A stretch of DNA of 64,000 nucleotides from SIG603 sp963589785 (GCA_963589785.1 CAVAMJ010000004.1:62001-126000), one strand, 5' to 3'; positions 34,085-42,907 are shown, counted from the stretch's first letter. Notes: a model not told the origin generated them from the letters alone. Numbers and translations: made by a program.

Positions 34085-36007
34085 ATGAAAAACTGGCGTA
34101 AAGTTTTAGCAGTGGTTTTGACACTTGCTATGGCAGTTTCAATGGTCGCTTGCGGATCAAGCGGCAGCTCTTCCTCATCAGAAGCTTCTTCGGAAGCATC
34201 GACAGAGTCTTCCGCAGCGGAAGAATCAACAGAGGCAGAATCAAGTGAGGAGTCTACAGAAGCAGAGTCTTCTGCAGCTGAGACAGAGACAACAGAGACA
34301 GACGCAGACACAACTCCGAGAAACGAAACAGTTTACTTCGGCGGACAGCAGTGGGGTACTGCTAACGACATCAACCCTTACTCTTCCAACTCAAACTGCT
34401 TCCCGATGTCACAGGCTGACTCGGCTCGTGAGATTGTTTACGAGACACTCTATATGTACAACATGCTCGACGGTTCAGTCGTACCGCTCCTTGCAGACGG
34501 CGACTGGGTTATGAGCGAAGACCAGAAGACAATCACAGTCAAAATTAATCAGGCTGCTCATTGGTCAGACGGTACTCCTTTAACAGCTAACGACGTTGTT
34601 GCTACATTCAACGCTCACATTAAGTATGAGTCCAACACAGGCGCAGACATGGGTCTTTACATCGCTTCCTGCGAGGCTACAGATGATTACACAGTAGTCT
34701 TCACAGCTAACGAAGAGAACTTCAACCCACTTAAGCTCCAGGAGTACATGCCGAAGCTCTTTATCGCACAGGCAGCTTACATCGAGAAGATGGAAGAAGA
34801 GTGCGGCGGCGATTCCGAGAAGTTTAAGAACGCTACATGGTGGGATGCACCTCATTCCGGTCCTTATGCACTCACAGTTCATAACGATCAGAAGCTCGTC
34901 TTCACAAGAGACGATAACTATTGGGGACAGGACGAGTCCATGTGGGGCAAGCTTCCTGCACCTAAGTATCTCGCTCACAACATCTATTCCGGAAACGATA
35001 CAACAGCTATCGCATTCGAGAACGGTGAAATCGATATCGACCAGCAGTTCGTTGCTAACATCTGGACATACTGGGAGGACAAGGGCCTCGATATCTCCAC
35101 TTACATTGACGATGCTCCTTACTATGTAAACGCATCAATGCCTACACTTTGGTTCAACTGCCAGACAGAAGGCCTTGATCAGACAGCAGTCAGAAAAGCT
35201 ATCGCAATGGCTACAGACTTCGATCAGATTATTTCTTCCGCTATGTCAGGTTATTCCTACACATTCGCAGAGGTTCCACATTCACTCTTCAACCCAACAG
35301 ACGCTGAGCAGGAGTGGTTCAAGAAGTGCGACGAGGACGGAGCACTTTCAGCTACTAACTTCGCTGGTAAGGATGTAGAAGGTGCAAACGCTCTCCTCGA
35401 CGAGGCCGGCATTAAGGATACAGACGGCGACGGTTACAGAGAGTACAACGGCCAGAAGCTCGCATTCACAGTTGAGTGCCCGACAGGTTGGTCAGACTGG
35501 AACGCATCTTGCGAAATCGTTGCAGCAGCAGGTCAGAACATCGGTATCGACCTCACAACTTACTTCCCAGAAGCATCCGTTTGGACAGAAGACCTCCAGA
35601 CAGGCGGATATGACCTCATCATGAACACAATGACCGGCGCAGGCATCGATGCTATGTGGCTTCGTGCTTACCAGACAATGTGGGGCTTCGGCGGCGAGAT
35701 TCCTGAGAGAATCACATACGGTTACTCCAGATGGTACAACGAGAGAGCAGACGAGATCCTCTCTACTATCCCTGTAACAACAGATGAGGACGAGCTTGTA
35801 GCTCTTTACAAGGAGCTCAATGAGATTTACCTCGAAGAGGTTCCTTCATTCGCTCTCATGTACAGACCGGTCTACTTCCACGAGACAAACGAGTCTGTAT
35901 GGACAGGTTGGCCAGAGCAGGGCGACGGCAACAACATTCCTCCGACGGTTGCAACCGACGGTTACGGAATTGCCGCTCTCTACAACATCTATCTTGCTGA
36001 CGAATAA
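34085..36007 (+). CDS. Peptide/oligopeptide ABC transporter binding lipoprotein, paralogue 2
   Basis: 640 residues, closest to paralogue 1. Same signal peptide and lipobox (SMVACGSS), a longer Ser/Glu-rich linker (about residues 24-75), then the SBP_bac_5 core from TPRNETVYFGG. The last 185 bases of core identity with gene 1 (35729-35913 against 33163-33347) are perfect, silent sites included, although the genes differ at many silent sites elsewhere. That points to gene conversion or a recent patchwork duplication. Confidence 0.92.
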   Translation: MKNWRKVLAVVLTLAMAVSMVACGSSGSSSSSEASSEASTESSAAEESTEAESSEESTEAESSAAETETTETDADTTPRNETVYFGGQQWGTANDINPYSSNSNCFPMSQADSAREIVYETLYMYNMLDGSVVPLLADGDWVMSEDQKTITVKINQAAHWSDGTPLTANDVVATFNAHIKYESNTGADMGLYIASCEATDDYTVVFTANEENFNPLKLQEYMPKLFIAQAAYIEKMEEECGGDSEKFKNATWWDAPHSGPYALTVHNDQKLVFTRDDNYWGQDESMWGKLPAPKYLAHNIYSGNDTTAIAFENGEIDIDQQFVANIWTYWEDKGLDISTYIDDAPYYVNASMPTLWFNCQTEGLDQTAVRKAIAMATDFDQIISSAMSGYSYTFAEVPHSLFNPTDAEQEWFKKCDEDGALSATNFAGKDVEGANALLDEAGIKDTDGDGYREYNGQKLAFTVECPTGWSDWNASCEIVAAAGQNIGIDLTTYFPEASVWTEDLQTGGYDLIMNTMTGAGIDAMWLRAYQTMWGFGGEIPERITYGYSRWYNERADEILSTIPVTTDEDELVALYKELNEIYLEEVPSFALMYRPVYFHETNESVWTGWPEQGDGNNIPPTVATDGYGIAALYNIYLADE

Positions 36008-36081
36008 TTTCAGTCGATTTAAACACAAATCGGATTTTAATTCAGAACTAAGAAAAAAGAATTAAACCTTAATTAACTTCG

Positions 36082-36122
36082 ATCCCCTCGGCATAGCACA
36101 AGTGCTGAGGGGATATTCTTTG
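36082..36122 (+). terminator. Terminator 2 with AGCACAA loop
   Basis: ATCCCCTCGGCA pairs with TGCTGAGGGGAT over 12 bp around the loop TAGCACAAG; a mixed T-rich run follows. Confidence 0.82.
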
Positions 36123-36249
36123 CCTTTTTTAAAAAACAAAAAGTAACGATTTGTAATAAGAATTTAGCGAATTTAACTGTTTTACTGCATTTTTTATCAA
36201 TTTTTGGCTAAATTTGATTTATTTTTGTGAAAATTAAGTGAAATTTGTG

Positions 36250-36278
36250 TTGACTTTATGAATAAGTGGGGCTATAAT
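36250..36278 (+). promoter_or_regulatory. Promoter of binding-protein gene 3
   Basis: TTGACT, 17 nt, TATAAT. Start expected near 36285. AATTTAGCGAATTTA lies at 36161-36175, about 75 bases before the -35. Confidence 0.75.
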
Positions 36279-36283
36279 AAATC

Positions 36284-36350
36284 ACGCATAAAGACCTTGG
36301 TTGTGCAAGGGTCTATATGTACACGTAAGAACCTAAATTGTGCGAGGTTC
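36284..36350 (+). promoter_or_regulatory. Tandem 5'-end RNA elements with TTGTGC (copies 3a and 3b)
   Basis: Copy 3a: CCTTG (36295-36299) pairs with CAAGG (36306-36310) around GTTGTG, with flanking AGA/TCT. Copy 3b: GAACCT (36329-36334) pairs perfectly with AGGTTC (36345-36350) around AAATTGTGCG. Here TTGTGC is clearly presented in a hairpin loop. Gene 3 alone has two copies. Confidence 0.65.
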
Positions 36351-36389
36351 TGTATGTATAAGGTATTTTTATAGGAGGATTTCATCTAC

Positions 36390-38297
36390 ATGAAAAACTG
36401 GCGTAAAGTTTTAGCAGTGGTTTTAACACTTGCTATGGCAGTTTCAATGGTAGCTTGCGGATCAAGCAGCTCTTCTTCGAGCACAGCTGAGTCCAGCGCT
36501 GAGGCAGAGTCTTCAGAGGCAGCTACAACAGAGGAGTCAACAGAGGAAGCAGAGGCTACCGACGAGACTTCAACAACAGATACAGCAGCAGAGGATGTTG
36601 ACACAACACCGAGAAACGAGACAGTTTACATCGGCGGTCAGCAGTGGGGCACACCTAACGATGCTAACCCATACTCTTCTAACTCCAACAACTACGTTCT
36701 CTCTCAGACAGACTCCGCTCGTGAGCTCGTTTATGAGACACTTTACATGTACAACATGCTCGATAACACTTGTGTTCCGCTTCTTGCTGACGGCGCATGG
36801 GAGACAAGTGACGACCAGAAGTCAATCACAGTTCACCTGAACGAGGATGCTGCATGGTCCGACGGTACAGCTTTCACAGCTGATGATGTTGTTGCTACAT
36901 TTGATGCTCACATCAAGTATGAGTCCAACACAGGCGTTGACATGGGTCTTTACATTTCTTCCGTAGAGGCTACAGACGAGCACACAGTTGTTTTCCACGC
37001 TAACGAGGAAAACTTCAACCCACTTAAGATGCAGGAGTACTTGCCAAAGCTCTACATCTGCCAGAAGGCTTACATCGAGAAGATGGCTGAGGAGAACGCA
37101 GACTCCGAGTCCTTCAAGAACGCTACATGGTGGGATGCGCCACACACAGGTGCTTATGGCTTCACAGTTTACAATGACCAGAAGATTCTTCTCACAAGAG
37201 ATGACAACTATTGGGGCCAGGCAGAGTCTATGTGGGGTCAGCTCCCTGTTCCGAAGTATGTTTGCCACAACATCTACACAGGTAACGACACAACAGCTGT
37301 TGCTTTCGAGTCCGGCGAGATTGACGTAAGCCAGCAGTTCGTTTCCAACATCTGGACATACTGGGAAGACAAGGGTCTCGATATTTCTACATATATCGAC
37401 GAGGCTCCTTACTACATCGACGCTTCCATGCCTACACTCTGGTTCAACTGCCAGAAGGCAGGTCTTGATCAGACAGCAGTCAGAAAGGCTATCGCAATGG
37501 CTATCGACTACGATCAGATCATTTCCACAGCAGTTTCCGGTTATTCTTACACATTCACAGAGATTCCTCACTCCCTCTTCAACCCAACAGACTCCGAGCA
37601 GGAGATGTTCAAGAAGTGTGACGAGGACGGTTCACTCACAGCTCTCAACTTTGCCGGCAAGGATTATGACGGTGCAAAGGCTCTCCTCGACGAGGCTGGC
37701 ATCACAGATACAGACGGCGACGGCATCAGAGAGTACAACGGCGAGAAGCTCTCCTTCAAGGTAGAGTGCCCAACAGGTTGGTCTGACTGGAACGCATCTT
37801 GCGAGATCGTTGCAGCTGCAGGTACTGAGATTGGTATCGAGATCACAACTTACTTCCCTGAGACTTCTGTTTACACAGATGATATCCAGCTCGGCTCTTA
37901 TGACATGACAATGGCTACTATGACAGGTGCTGCTGTTGATGCTATGTGGGCTCGTGCTTACCAGACAATGTACGGCTTCGGCGGCGAGATTCCTGAGAGA
38001 GTTTCCTTCGCTTACTCAAGATGGTACAACGAGAGAGCTGACGAGATCCTCGCAACTATCCCGACAACAACAGATGAGGATGAGCTTGTAGCACTCTACA
38101 AGGAGCTCAACACAATCTACAACACAGAGGTTCCTTCTGTTGCTCTTATGTACAGACCGGTTTACTTCCACCAGGTTAACGAGTCCGTATGGTCCGGTTG
38201 GCCGGAGCAGGGCGATGGCCTCAACATTCCTCCAACGGTTGCTACCGACGGTTACGGAATTGCTGCTCTCTACAACATCTATCTCGTAGAGGAATAA
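36390..38297 (+). CDS. Peptide/oligopeptide ABC transporter binding lipoprotein, paralogue 3
   Basis: 635 residues. Signal peptide and lipobox as in paralogues 1 and 2, a linker rich in Ser, Glu, Ala and Thr, and the SBP_bac_5 core from TPRNETVYIGG. Clearly homologous throughout but with more amino acid changes (for example MYGFGGEIPERVSFAYS for MWGFGGEIPERITYGYS), so ligand range may differ. It has the doubled 5' element and terminator 3. AGGAGGATTTCATCTAC precedes the ATG. Confidence 0.92.
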   Translation: MKNWRKVLAVVLTLAMAVSMVACGSSSSSSSTAESSAEAESSEAATTEESTEEAEATDETSTTDTAAEDVDTTPRNETVYIGGQQWGTPNDANPYSSNSNNYVLSQTDSARELVYETLYMYNMLDNTCVPLLADGAWETSDDQKSITVHLNEDAAWSDGTAFTADDVVATFDAHIKYESNTGVDMGLYISSVEATDEHTVVFHANEENFNPLKMQEYLPKLYICQKAYIEKMAEENADSESFKNATWWDAPHTGAYGFTVYNDQKILLTRDDNYWGQAESMWGQLPVPKYVCHNIYTGNDTTAVAFESGEIDVSQQFVSNIWTYWEDKGLDISTYIDEAPYYIDASMPTLWFNCQKAGLDQTAVRKAIAMAIDYDQIISTAVSGYSYTFTEIPHSLFNPTDSEQEMFKKCDEDGSLTALNFAGKDYDGAKALLDEAGITDTDGDGIREYNGEKLSFKVECPTGWSDWNASCEIVAAAGTEIGIEITTYFPETSVYTDDIQLGSYDMTMATMTGAAVDAMWARAYQTMYGFGGEIPERVSFAYSRWYNERADEILATIPTTTDEDELVALYKELNTIYNTEVPSVALMYRPVYFHQVNESVWSGWPEQGDGLNIPPTVATDGYGIAALYNIYLVEE

Positions 38298-38356
38298 TTC
38301 TAAATCTTTAGAATTTGCGGTATTGACATCGTTAAAAATCGATAATTGAATGAATT

Positions 38357-38390
38357 TCCCTCGGCAGAGCACAAATGCCGAGGGATTTTT
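38357..38390 (+). terminator. Terminator 3 with AGCACAA loop
   Basis: TCCCTCGGCA pairs perfectly with TGCCGAGGGA around the loop GAGCACAAA, then five T's. Confidence 0.88.
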
Positions 38391-38459
38391 ATACTTTTAA
38401 CAGCATTTAACAAAAGACTGATTAAATCATAAAAACTTTTGTGCAAATCAGTAAAATAA

Positions 38460-38697
38460 TTACAATTGCGTAATAATATAATTACAGTCTTGTAATAAAA
38501 TGTAATTAGATATAATTTATCGATACTGTGATTTATGGCAATAAAGGGAAAGCCGAATTAATAATAAATATTATAAAAATATCAACTTCATAAAGTGAAA
38601 ATTACTTCCCTGAAAATTGTATACAATATTACTTGAAAAGTAAAAATAACTAAGGTAATGCGATTTTCCATGTGCATTTTTAGGTTACAAATTGTAA
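38460..38697. promoter_or_regulatory. Three TTACA...TGTAA palindromes upstream of binding-protein gene 4
   Basis: TTACAATTGCGTAA at 38460-38473, TTACAGTCTTGTAA at 38482-38495, and the perfect TTACAAATTGTAA at 38685-38697, the last 22 bases before the -35. TTGTATACAA, another perfect palindrome, is at 38617-38626. The rest of the 38391-38719 gap is AT-rich without a gene. Confidence 0.5.
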
Positions 38698-38701
38698 TAA
38701 A

Positions 38702-38784
38702 TAGGTGCTTTTAGACCATTTGCAAAAATCTAATCAGTGGTATATTATCTGTACATAGGTGAGTAACCTTGTCGGATAGGTTAC
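38702..38784 (+). promoter_or_regulatory. Promoter and leader hairpin of binding-protein gene 4
   Basis: TTGCAA (38720-38725), 17 nt, TATTAT (38743-38748). The promoter is flanked by TAGGTG at 38702-38707 and 38756-38761. The leader hairpin GTAACC (38763-38768) with GGTTAC (38779-38784) has loop TTGTCGGATA; it lacks the TTGTGC element of genes 1-3. Confidence 0.65.
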
Positions 38785-38807
38785 AATGGTATAGGGAGGA
38801 TTTTCAC

Positions 38808-40727
38808 ATGAAAAACTGGCGTAAGGTTTTATCAGTGGTCTTAACACTTGCTATGGCAGTTTCGATGGTAGCTTGCGGATCGAGCAGCTCGTCGTCTTCT
38901 TCGACTTCCACAGAAGAATCGACAGAGAGCAGTGCGGCTGAGTCTACCGAAGAGAAGTCCGAGGCAGCTTCAAGCGAAGAGGCATCCGAGGAGTCAAGTG
39001 AGGCTACAGAGACAACAGGCACATCAAACTACGATTCCACTCCGAGAAATGAGACACTCTATTTCGGCGGAATCAACGCAGATAAGGCGAACGACATCAA
39101 TATTTATTCGCCGAACTCATCATGTATGGCTCAGGCACAGTCCAGCTACTCTTATGTAGAGACTTATGAGACACTTTACATGTACAACATGCTCGACGGT
39201 GAGATTTATCCGCTTCTCGCAGACGGTCAGCCGGAGTATTCTGAGGACGGTTCTGAGATTACTGTTCACATCAATCAGGATGCTCATTGGTCAGATGGAA
39301 CACCGGTCACAGCTAATGACGTTGTTGTAACTTATAACACTCATGTAGAGGTTGGTTCAACTATCGGTTCTGACTTCGCTCAGTACATGACAGTTGAGGC
39401 AACAGATGATTACACAGTAGTATTCAAGGCTGTTGAAGGCAATGTAAACCCGATTAAGATGCGTTCTTATCTTCCGTACGCATATGTCGGACAGGCAGCT
39501 TACATCGAGTCTAAGCTCGAGGAGTACAAGGACAATTCAGAGAGCTTCAAGACCGATACATGGTGGGATGCTCCTCACAGTGGTCCTTACACACTCGTAG
39601 TTCATACTGACGAGAAGGTTCTCTTCGAGAGAGACGATAATTATTGGGGACAGGCTGACTCCATGTGGGGCGAGCTTCCTCATCCTAAGTATCTCTGCCA
39701 CAACACATTCTCCGGCAACGACACACAGGCTGTTGCATTCGAGAACGGCGAGATCGATATGAACCAGCAGTTCGTTTCTAACATTTGGACATACTGGGAG
39801 GACAAGGGTCTTGATATTTCCACATATCTCGACGAGGCACCTTACTTCGTAGACGCTTCCATTCCGTCCATTTGGTTCAACTGCCAGCAGGAAATCACAG
39901 ATAACGTAGCAATCAGACGCGCTATTGCTTACGCTATCGACTACGATCAGATTATTTCTTCCGCAATGTCAGGTTATTCCTATTCATTCGCAGAGGTTCC
40001 GCATTCACTCTTCAACCCGACAGACGCTGAGAAAGAGCTCTACGCTCAGTGCAACGAGATAGTTGACCTCGAGTCTCTCAACTTTGTCGGTAAGGAATAT
40101 GATAAGGCAAACGCTATCCTCGATGAGGCAGGCATTGTCGATTCAGACGGCGACGGTTACAGAGAGTACAACGGCGAGAAGATCACACTTAAGTGCGAGT
40201 GCCCGTCAGGTTGGTCTGACTGGAACGGTGCTCTTGAGATAGTTGCTTCCTGCGGACAGGAAATCGGACTTAACCTCGAGACATACTTCCCAGAGTCTAC
40301 TGTTTGGGTAGAAGATCTCCAGACAGGCAGCTTTGATATCATCATGACAGGTACAACAGCCTGCGGATACTCAGAGCCTTGGAACAGATTCTACAATGCT
40401 CTCTACGGTTGGGGCGGCAACTTCCCAGAAAGAATTACAAACGGCTACTCAAGATGGTACAACGAAGAGGCGGATTCTCTCCTCGCTGCTATCCCGACAA
40501 TGTCTGACGATGAGGCTATCGAGGCTTATGCAAGACTCAACGAGCTTTATCTCACAGAGTGCCCGTCAATCGGTCTTATGTACAGACCTGCTTTGTTCCA
40601 CGAAGTTAACGAGTCCGTATGGACAGGCTTCCCGGAGGCAAACGACGGCTCTAACATTCCGCCACAGATCTGTATCGCAGGTTACGGCATTGCAGCTCTC
40701 TATGAAATCACACCTGTTGAGGGATAA
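38808..40727 (+). CDS. Peptide/oligopeptide ABC transporter binding lipoprotein, paralogue 4
   Basis: 639 residues, the most divergent of the four. Signal peptide MKNWRKVLSVVLTLAMAVSM and lipobox VACGSS, Ser/Glu linker to about residue 70, core from TPRNETLYFGG. Changes near the presumed ligand cleft and C-terminal lobe (TGTTACGYSEPWNRFYNALYG for TMTGAAIDAMWLRAYQTMWG-type) suggest another ligand. The start ATG has GGGAGGATTTTCAC upstream. It is next to the permease operon and shares regulatory motifs with it. Confidence 0.92.
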   Translation: MKNWRKVLSVVLTLAMAVSMVACGSSSSSSSSTSTEESTESSAAESTEEKSEAASSEEASEESSEATETTGTSNYDSTPRNETLYFGGINADKANDINIYSPNSSCMAQAQSSYSYVETYETLYMYNMLDGEIYPLLADGQPEYSEDGSEITVHINQDAHWSDGTPVTANDVVVTYNTHVEVGSTIGSDFAQYMTVEATDDYTVVFKAVEGNVNPIKMRSYLPYAYVGQAAYIESKLEEYKDNSESFKTDTWWDAPHSGPYTLVVHTDEKVLFERDDNYWGQADSMWGELPHPKYLCHNTFSGNDTQAVAFENGEIDMNQQFVSNIWTYWEDKGLDISTYLDEAPYFVDASIPSIWFNCQQEITDNVAIRRAIAYAIDYDQIISSAMSGYSYSFAEVPHSLFNPTDAEKELYAQCNEIVDLESLNFVGKEYDKANAILDEAGIVDSDGDGYREYNGEKITLKCECPSGWSDWNGALEIVASCGQEIGLNLETYFPESTVWVEDLQTGSFDIIMTGTTACGYSEPWNRFYNALYGWGGNFPERITNGYSRWYNEEADSLLAAIPTMSDDEAIEAYARLNELYLTECPSIGLMYRPALFHEVNESVWTGFPEANDGSNIPPQICIAGYGIAALYEITPVEG

Positions 40728-40813
40728 TTCATACGAGTGCATTAAAAATTGACAAAGGCGTCAATCTAAATTTTCTTAAAATCAGAAAATAAGTTATCCG
40801 ACAAATGAAATCT

Positions 40814-40846
40814 GCTCGCAGTACTTCGGTACTGCGAGCTTTTTTA
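40814..40846 (+). terminator. Terminator 4 with TTCG loop
   Basis: GCTCGCAGTAC pairs with GTACTGCGAGC around a TTCG tetraloop, six T's. It is unlike terminators 1-3 and has no AGCACAA. Confidence 0.9.
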
Positions 40847-40887
40847 TCAATATTAAATTTAAATTATTAAAAGTTTTGTTTTATCGT

Positions 40888-40942
40888 TAGGTGCTTTACA
40901 ATTTTAATGTCAATGTTGTATAATAACAGCACAGGATAGGTG
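40888..40942 (+). promoter_or_regulatory. Promoter of a candidate non-coding unit
   Basis: TTTACA (40895-40900), 18 nt, TATAAT (40919-40924). It is flanked by TAGGTG repeats at 40888-40893 and 40937-40942, like the gene 4 promoter. The upstream string TAGGTGCTTT is the same ten bases in both places, set 31 and 41 bases before the -10. Confidence 0.6.
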
Positions 40943-41235
40943 TGGTACCTAACCTAAAAACTAATATTTTCGACTGCGTGAAAATTACGGTGTACCGCCC
41001 GAAAAGGTATGGAAAGATGTTTTGTGAGTTAGACGGCATAAGGCTATTGAAGTGCTTTTTGCGGGAGAAACGGGAGCTGATAATGAGGGCGTATTTGTAA
41101 GCTGTTTTGCGTTACCGATGTCTGCGTGATATAGACGCCGAAAGGCTGTTTGCTTCATCCTATGTTTTTTGTGCTTATCGAAAATAAATAAAGCCGGGAC
41201 GGTGGAATCTGTTGGTTCTGCCGTCTGTTTTTTAT
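40931..41235 (+). ncRNA. Candidate ~300-nt RNA without a convincing reading frame
   Basis: It lies between the promoter above and a terminator-like hairpin at about 41199-41232 (GACGGTGGAA with TTCTGCCGTC, loop TCTGTTGG, then TGTTTTTT). It is less AT-rich than its surroundings and shows local pairings (TAGGT/ACCTA near 40937; GTCT/AGAC near 41120). The longest frames have no ribosome binding site. It matches no RNA family I can name; a decayed gene is the alternative. Confidence 0.35.
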
Positions 41236-41515
41236 GCCGCAAGTCAAATAGGCTTATGTAGAATATGTATAAAATATGCTTGGTGAAATTTCACAAAACA
41301 AAACTATATTTTTCTACAAAACAATTAAAAACCGTTTCTTTCGACAGAATGTAGCAAAAGAATGGCGAAATAACTTAAAAGTAACAAAATGTAACCGAAT
41401 ATATATGTGGCGTGTTAAAAATATGGAGAAAATTTTTAGCTATTTTGTCCCAAAACAATTTGTTAACAAGTTATTTACGGTTGAGTTGTTTTGCATAAAA
41501 GCACTTCTCTGAGGG
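41236..41515. other. AT-rich gap before the permease promoter
   Basis: No supported gene. GTAACAAAATGTAAC at 41381-41395 and the palindrome TTGTTAACAA at 41460-41469 lie here. A 78-codon frame at 41276-41512 lacks a ribosome binding site. Confidence 0.4.
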
Positions 41516-41872
41516 TTGAATTTTTTGTTACAAAATGTTATTATTCATAAGTACAAGGAGTAACACCGTCTAAGCTGCGCTTCTTTGAGGAGTTCAGAGT
41601 TATTTCTTGTATATCGAAAAGGACGAAAGCTTAGCTTACAAATTGTTACCGATTGTAAATGCTCTCACAAAAAACGGCATTTTAACCGCTTTGTGAGGAG
41701 AGAAGCAATTGATTTCAAGGGCTTGAGCTAAGGTTCGGAATCGGGATTCGATTTACCTTTTCACAGTTGTTCGCATTAGTCCCTAAGCATTCCACAGTGT
41801 GTATGGGAAAAAAGAAAACAGCTTAGAGAATCCAGATTGGCCATGGGCCAATCAGCTTATGAGGTGATGGTA
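41516..41872 (+). promoter_or_regulatory. Permease operon promoter and ~300-nt structured leader
   Basis: TTGAAT (41516-41521), 17 nt, TATTAT (41539-41544). TTACAAAATGTTA (41528-41540) lies in the spacer and TTACAAATTGTTA (41636-41648) in the leader. The leader has a strong hairpin at about 41666-41704 (CTCTCACAAA with TTTGTGAGGAGAG, one bulge) and the palindrome TTGGCCATGGGCCAA near 41837-41851. Confidence 0.55.
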
Positions 41873-42880
41873 TTGAAAGGATATCTTAAGTACTATGGCG
41901 GTAGAATCGCTTGGTATGTCGTAACATTCTTCTGTGCTCTGATTCTTAACTTCTTGTTACCTCGTCTTATGCCTGGTAACCCGATAGCTTCCATCGTCAG
42001 CAACGCAACAGCGGGTATGACCGATGCTTCAGCTATCCAGCAGATTCAGGAACAGTACATTCAGCGTTTTGGACTTGATAAGTCCTATTTCCAGCAGTTC
42101 TGGCTTTATGTGGGAAATTTACTTAAGGGCGATATGGGAACATCATTCTCCCAGTATCCTCGTACAGTTTCCGATATTATCGGTTCTTCTGTCCTCTGGA
42201 CACTCGGACTTCAGATTCCGGCTATCATAGTCGGTTGGGTTGTCGGTAACTTCTTAGGTTGTATTGCAGCTTATATTAGAAAGGGCTTTGATAAGATCCT
42301 CATGCCTGTTTCCATGTTCATTTCGAACATGCCTGCTTTCGGTATGGCTACAATTCTCCTTTGGTTATTCGCTATCGAGCTCAAGGTTGCACCTTCCGGA
42401 GGCGGTTACGGCTTCGATATGGTTCCTAATGCATCCTGGGCATTCTTCGTATCGGTTCTCAGCCACTGGTGGCTTCCGTTCCTCTCCGTTGTTCTTATCA
42501 CAATCGGCGGTCAGGCAATCGGTATGAGATCCATGTCTATCTACGAGTTGAACGCAGACTATGTTAAGTATAGCCGCTTCCTCGGCATCAAGGACTCAAA
42601 AATCATTCTTTACGTTTTCAGAAACGCAATGCTCCCACAGGTTACAGGTCTTGCAATGAGCTTCGGTTCTATGCTTTCCGGTAACATCATCGCAGAGCAG
42701 GTCTTCTCGTATCCCGGAATCGGATCCGCACTTCTCTCTTCCGTTACGGGTCGTGACTACCCACTTCTCTCTGGTTGCACACTGATCATCACAGTCATGG
42801 TTCTTATTGCAAACCTTGTAATTGAGATCCTCTACGGCTTCATTGATCCTCGTGTTAAGGCTAACCAGATGGAGTCTTGA
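41873..42880 (+). CDS. Peptide ABC transporter permease, DppB/OppB type
   Basis: 335 residues from the TTG at 41873, with GAGGTG 6 nt before it; upstream ATG/TTG codons (41837-41843) lie in a palindrome and have no binding site. Six membrane helices; the BPD_transp_1 EAA loop is seen as RSMSIYELNADYVKYSRFLGIKDSKI, followed by NAMLPQVTGLAMSFGSMLSG. Inner-membrane channel half paired with the next gene. It should serve the four upstream binding proteins, as no other permease is present. Confidence 0.9.
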   Translation: MKGYLKYYGGRIAWYVVTFFCALILNFLLPRLMPGNPIASIVSNATAGMTDASAIQQIQEQYIQRFGLDKSYFQQFWLYVGNLLKGDMGTSFSQYPRTVSDIIGSSVLWTLGLQIPAIIVGWVVGNFLGCIAAYIRKGFDKILMPVSMFISNMPAFGMATILLWLFAIELKVAPSGGGYGFDMVPNASWAFFVSVLSHWWLPFLSVVLITIGGQAIGMRSMSIYELNADYVKYSRFLGIKDSKIILYVFRNAMLPQVTGLAMSFGSMLSGNIIAEQVFSYPGIGSALLSSVTGRDYPLLSGCTLIITVMVLIANLVIEILYGFIDPRVKANQMES

Positions 42881-42907
42881 TTTCAGATTTAGGAGGAATG
42901 ATTAGAT

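Noticed and set aside
34066..34311. Ser-rich antisense frames at the starts of the receptor genes
   Set aside because: They are mirror images of the Ser/Glu linker codons, recurring at each paralogue.
40985..41242. 85-codon minus-strand frame in the candidate RNA
   Set aside because: No binding site and no recognisable features; it would start inside the hairpin taken as terminator.
41276..41512. 78-codon frame before the permease promoter
   Set aside because: No ribosome binding site; sequence typical of translated AT-rich intergenic DNA.
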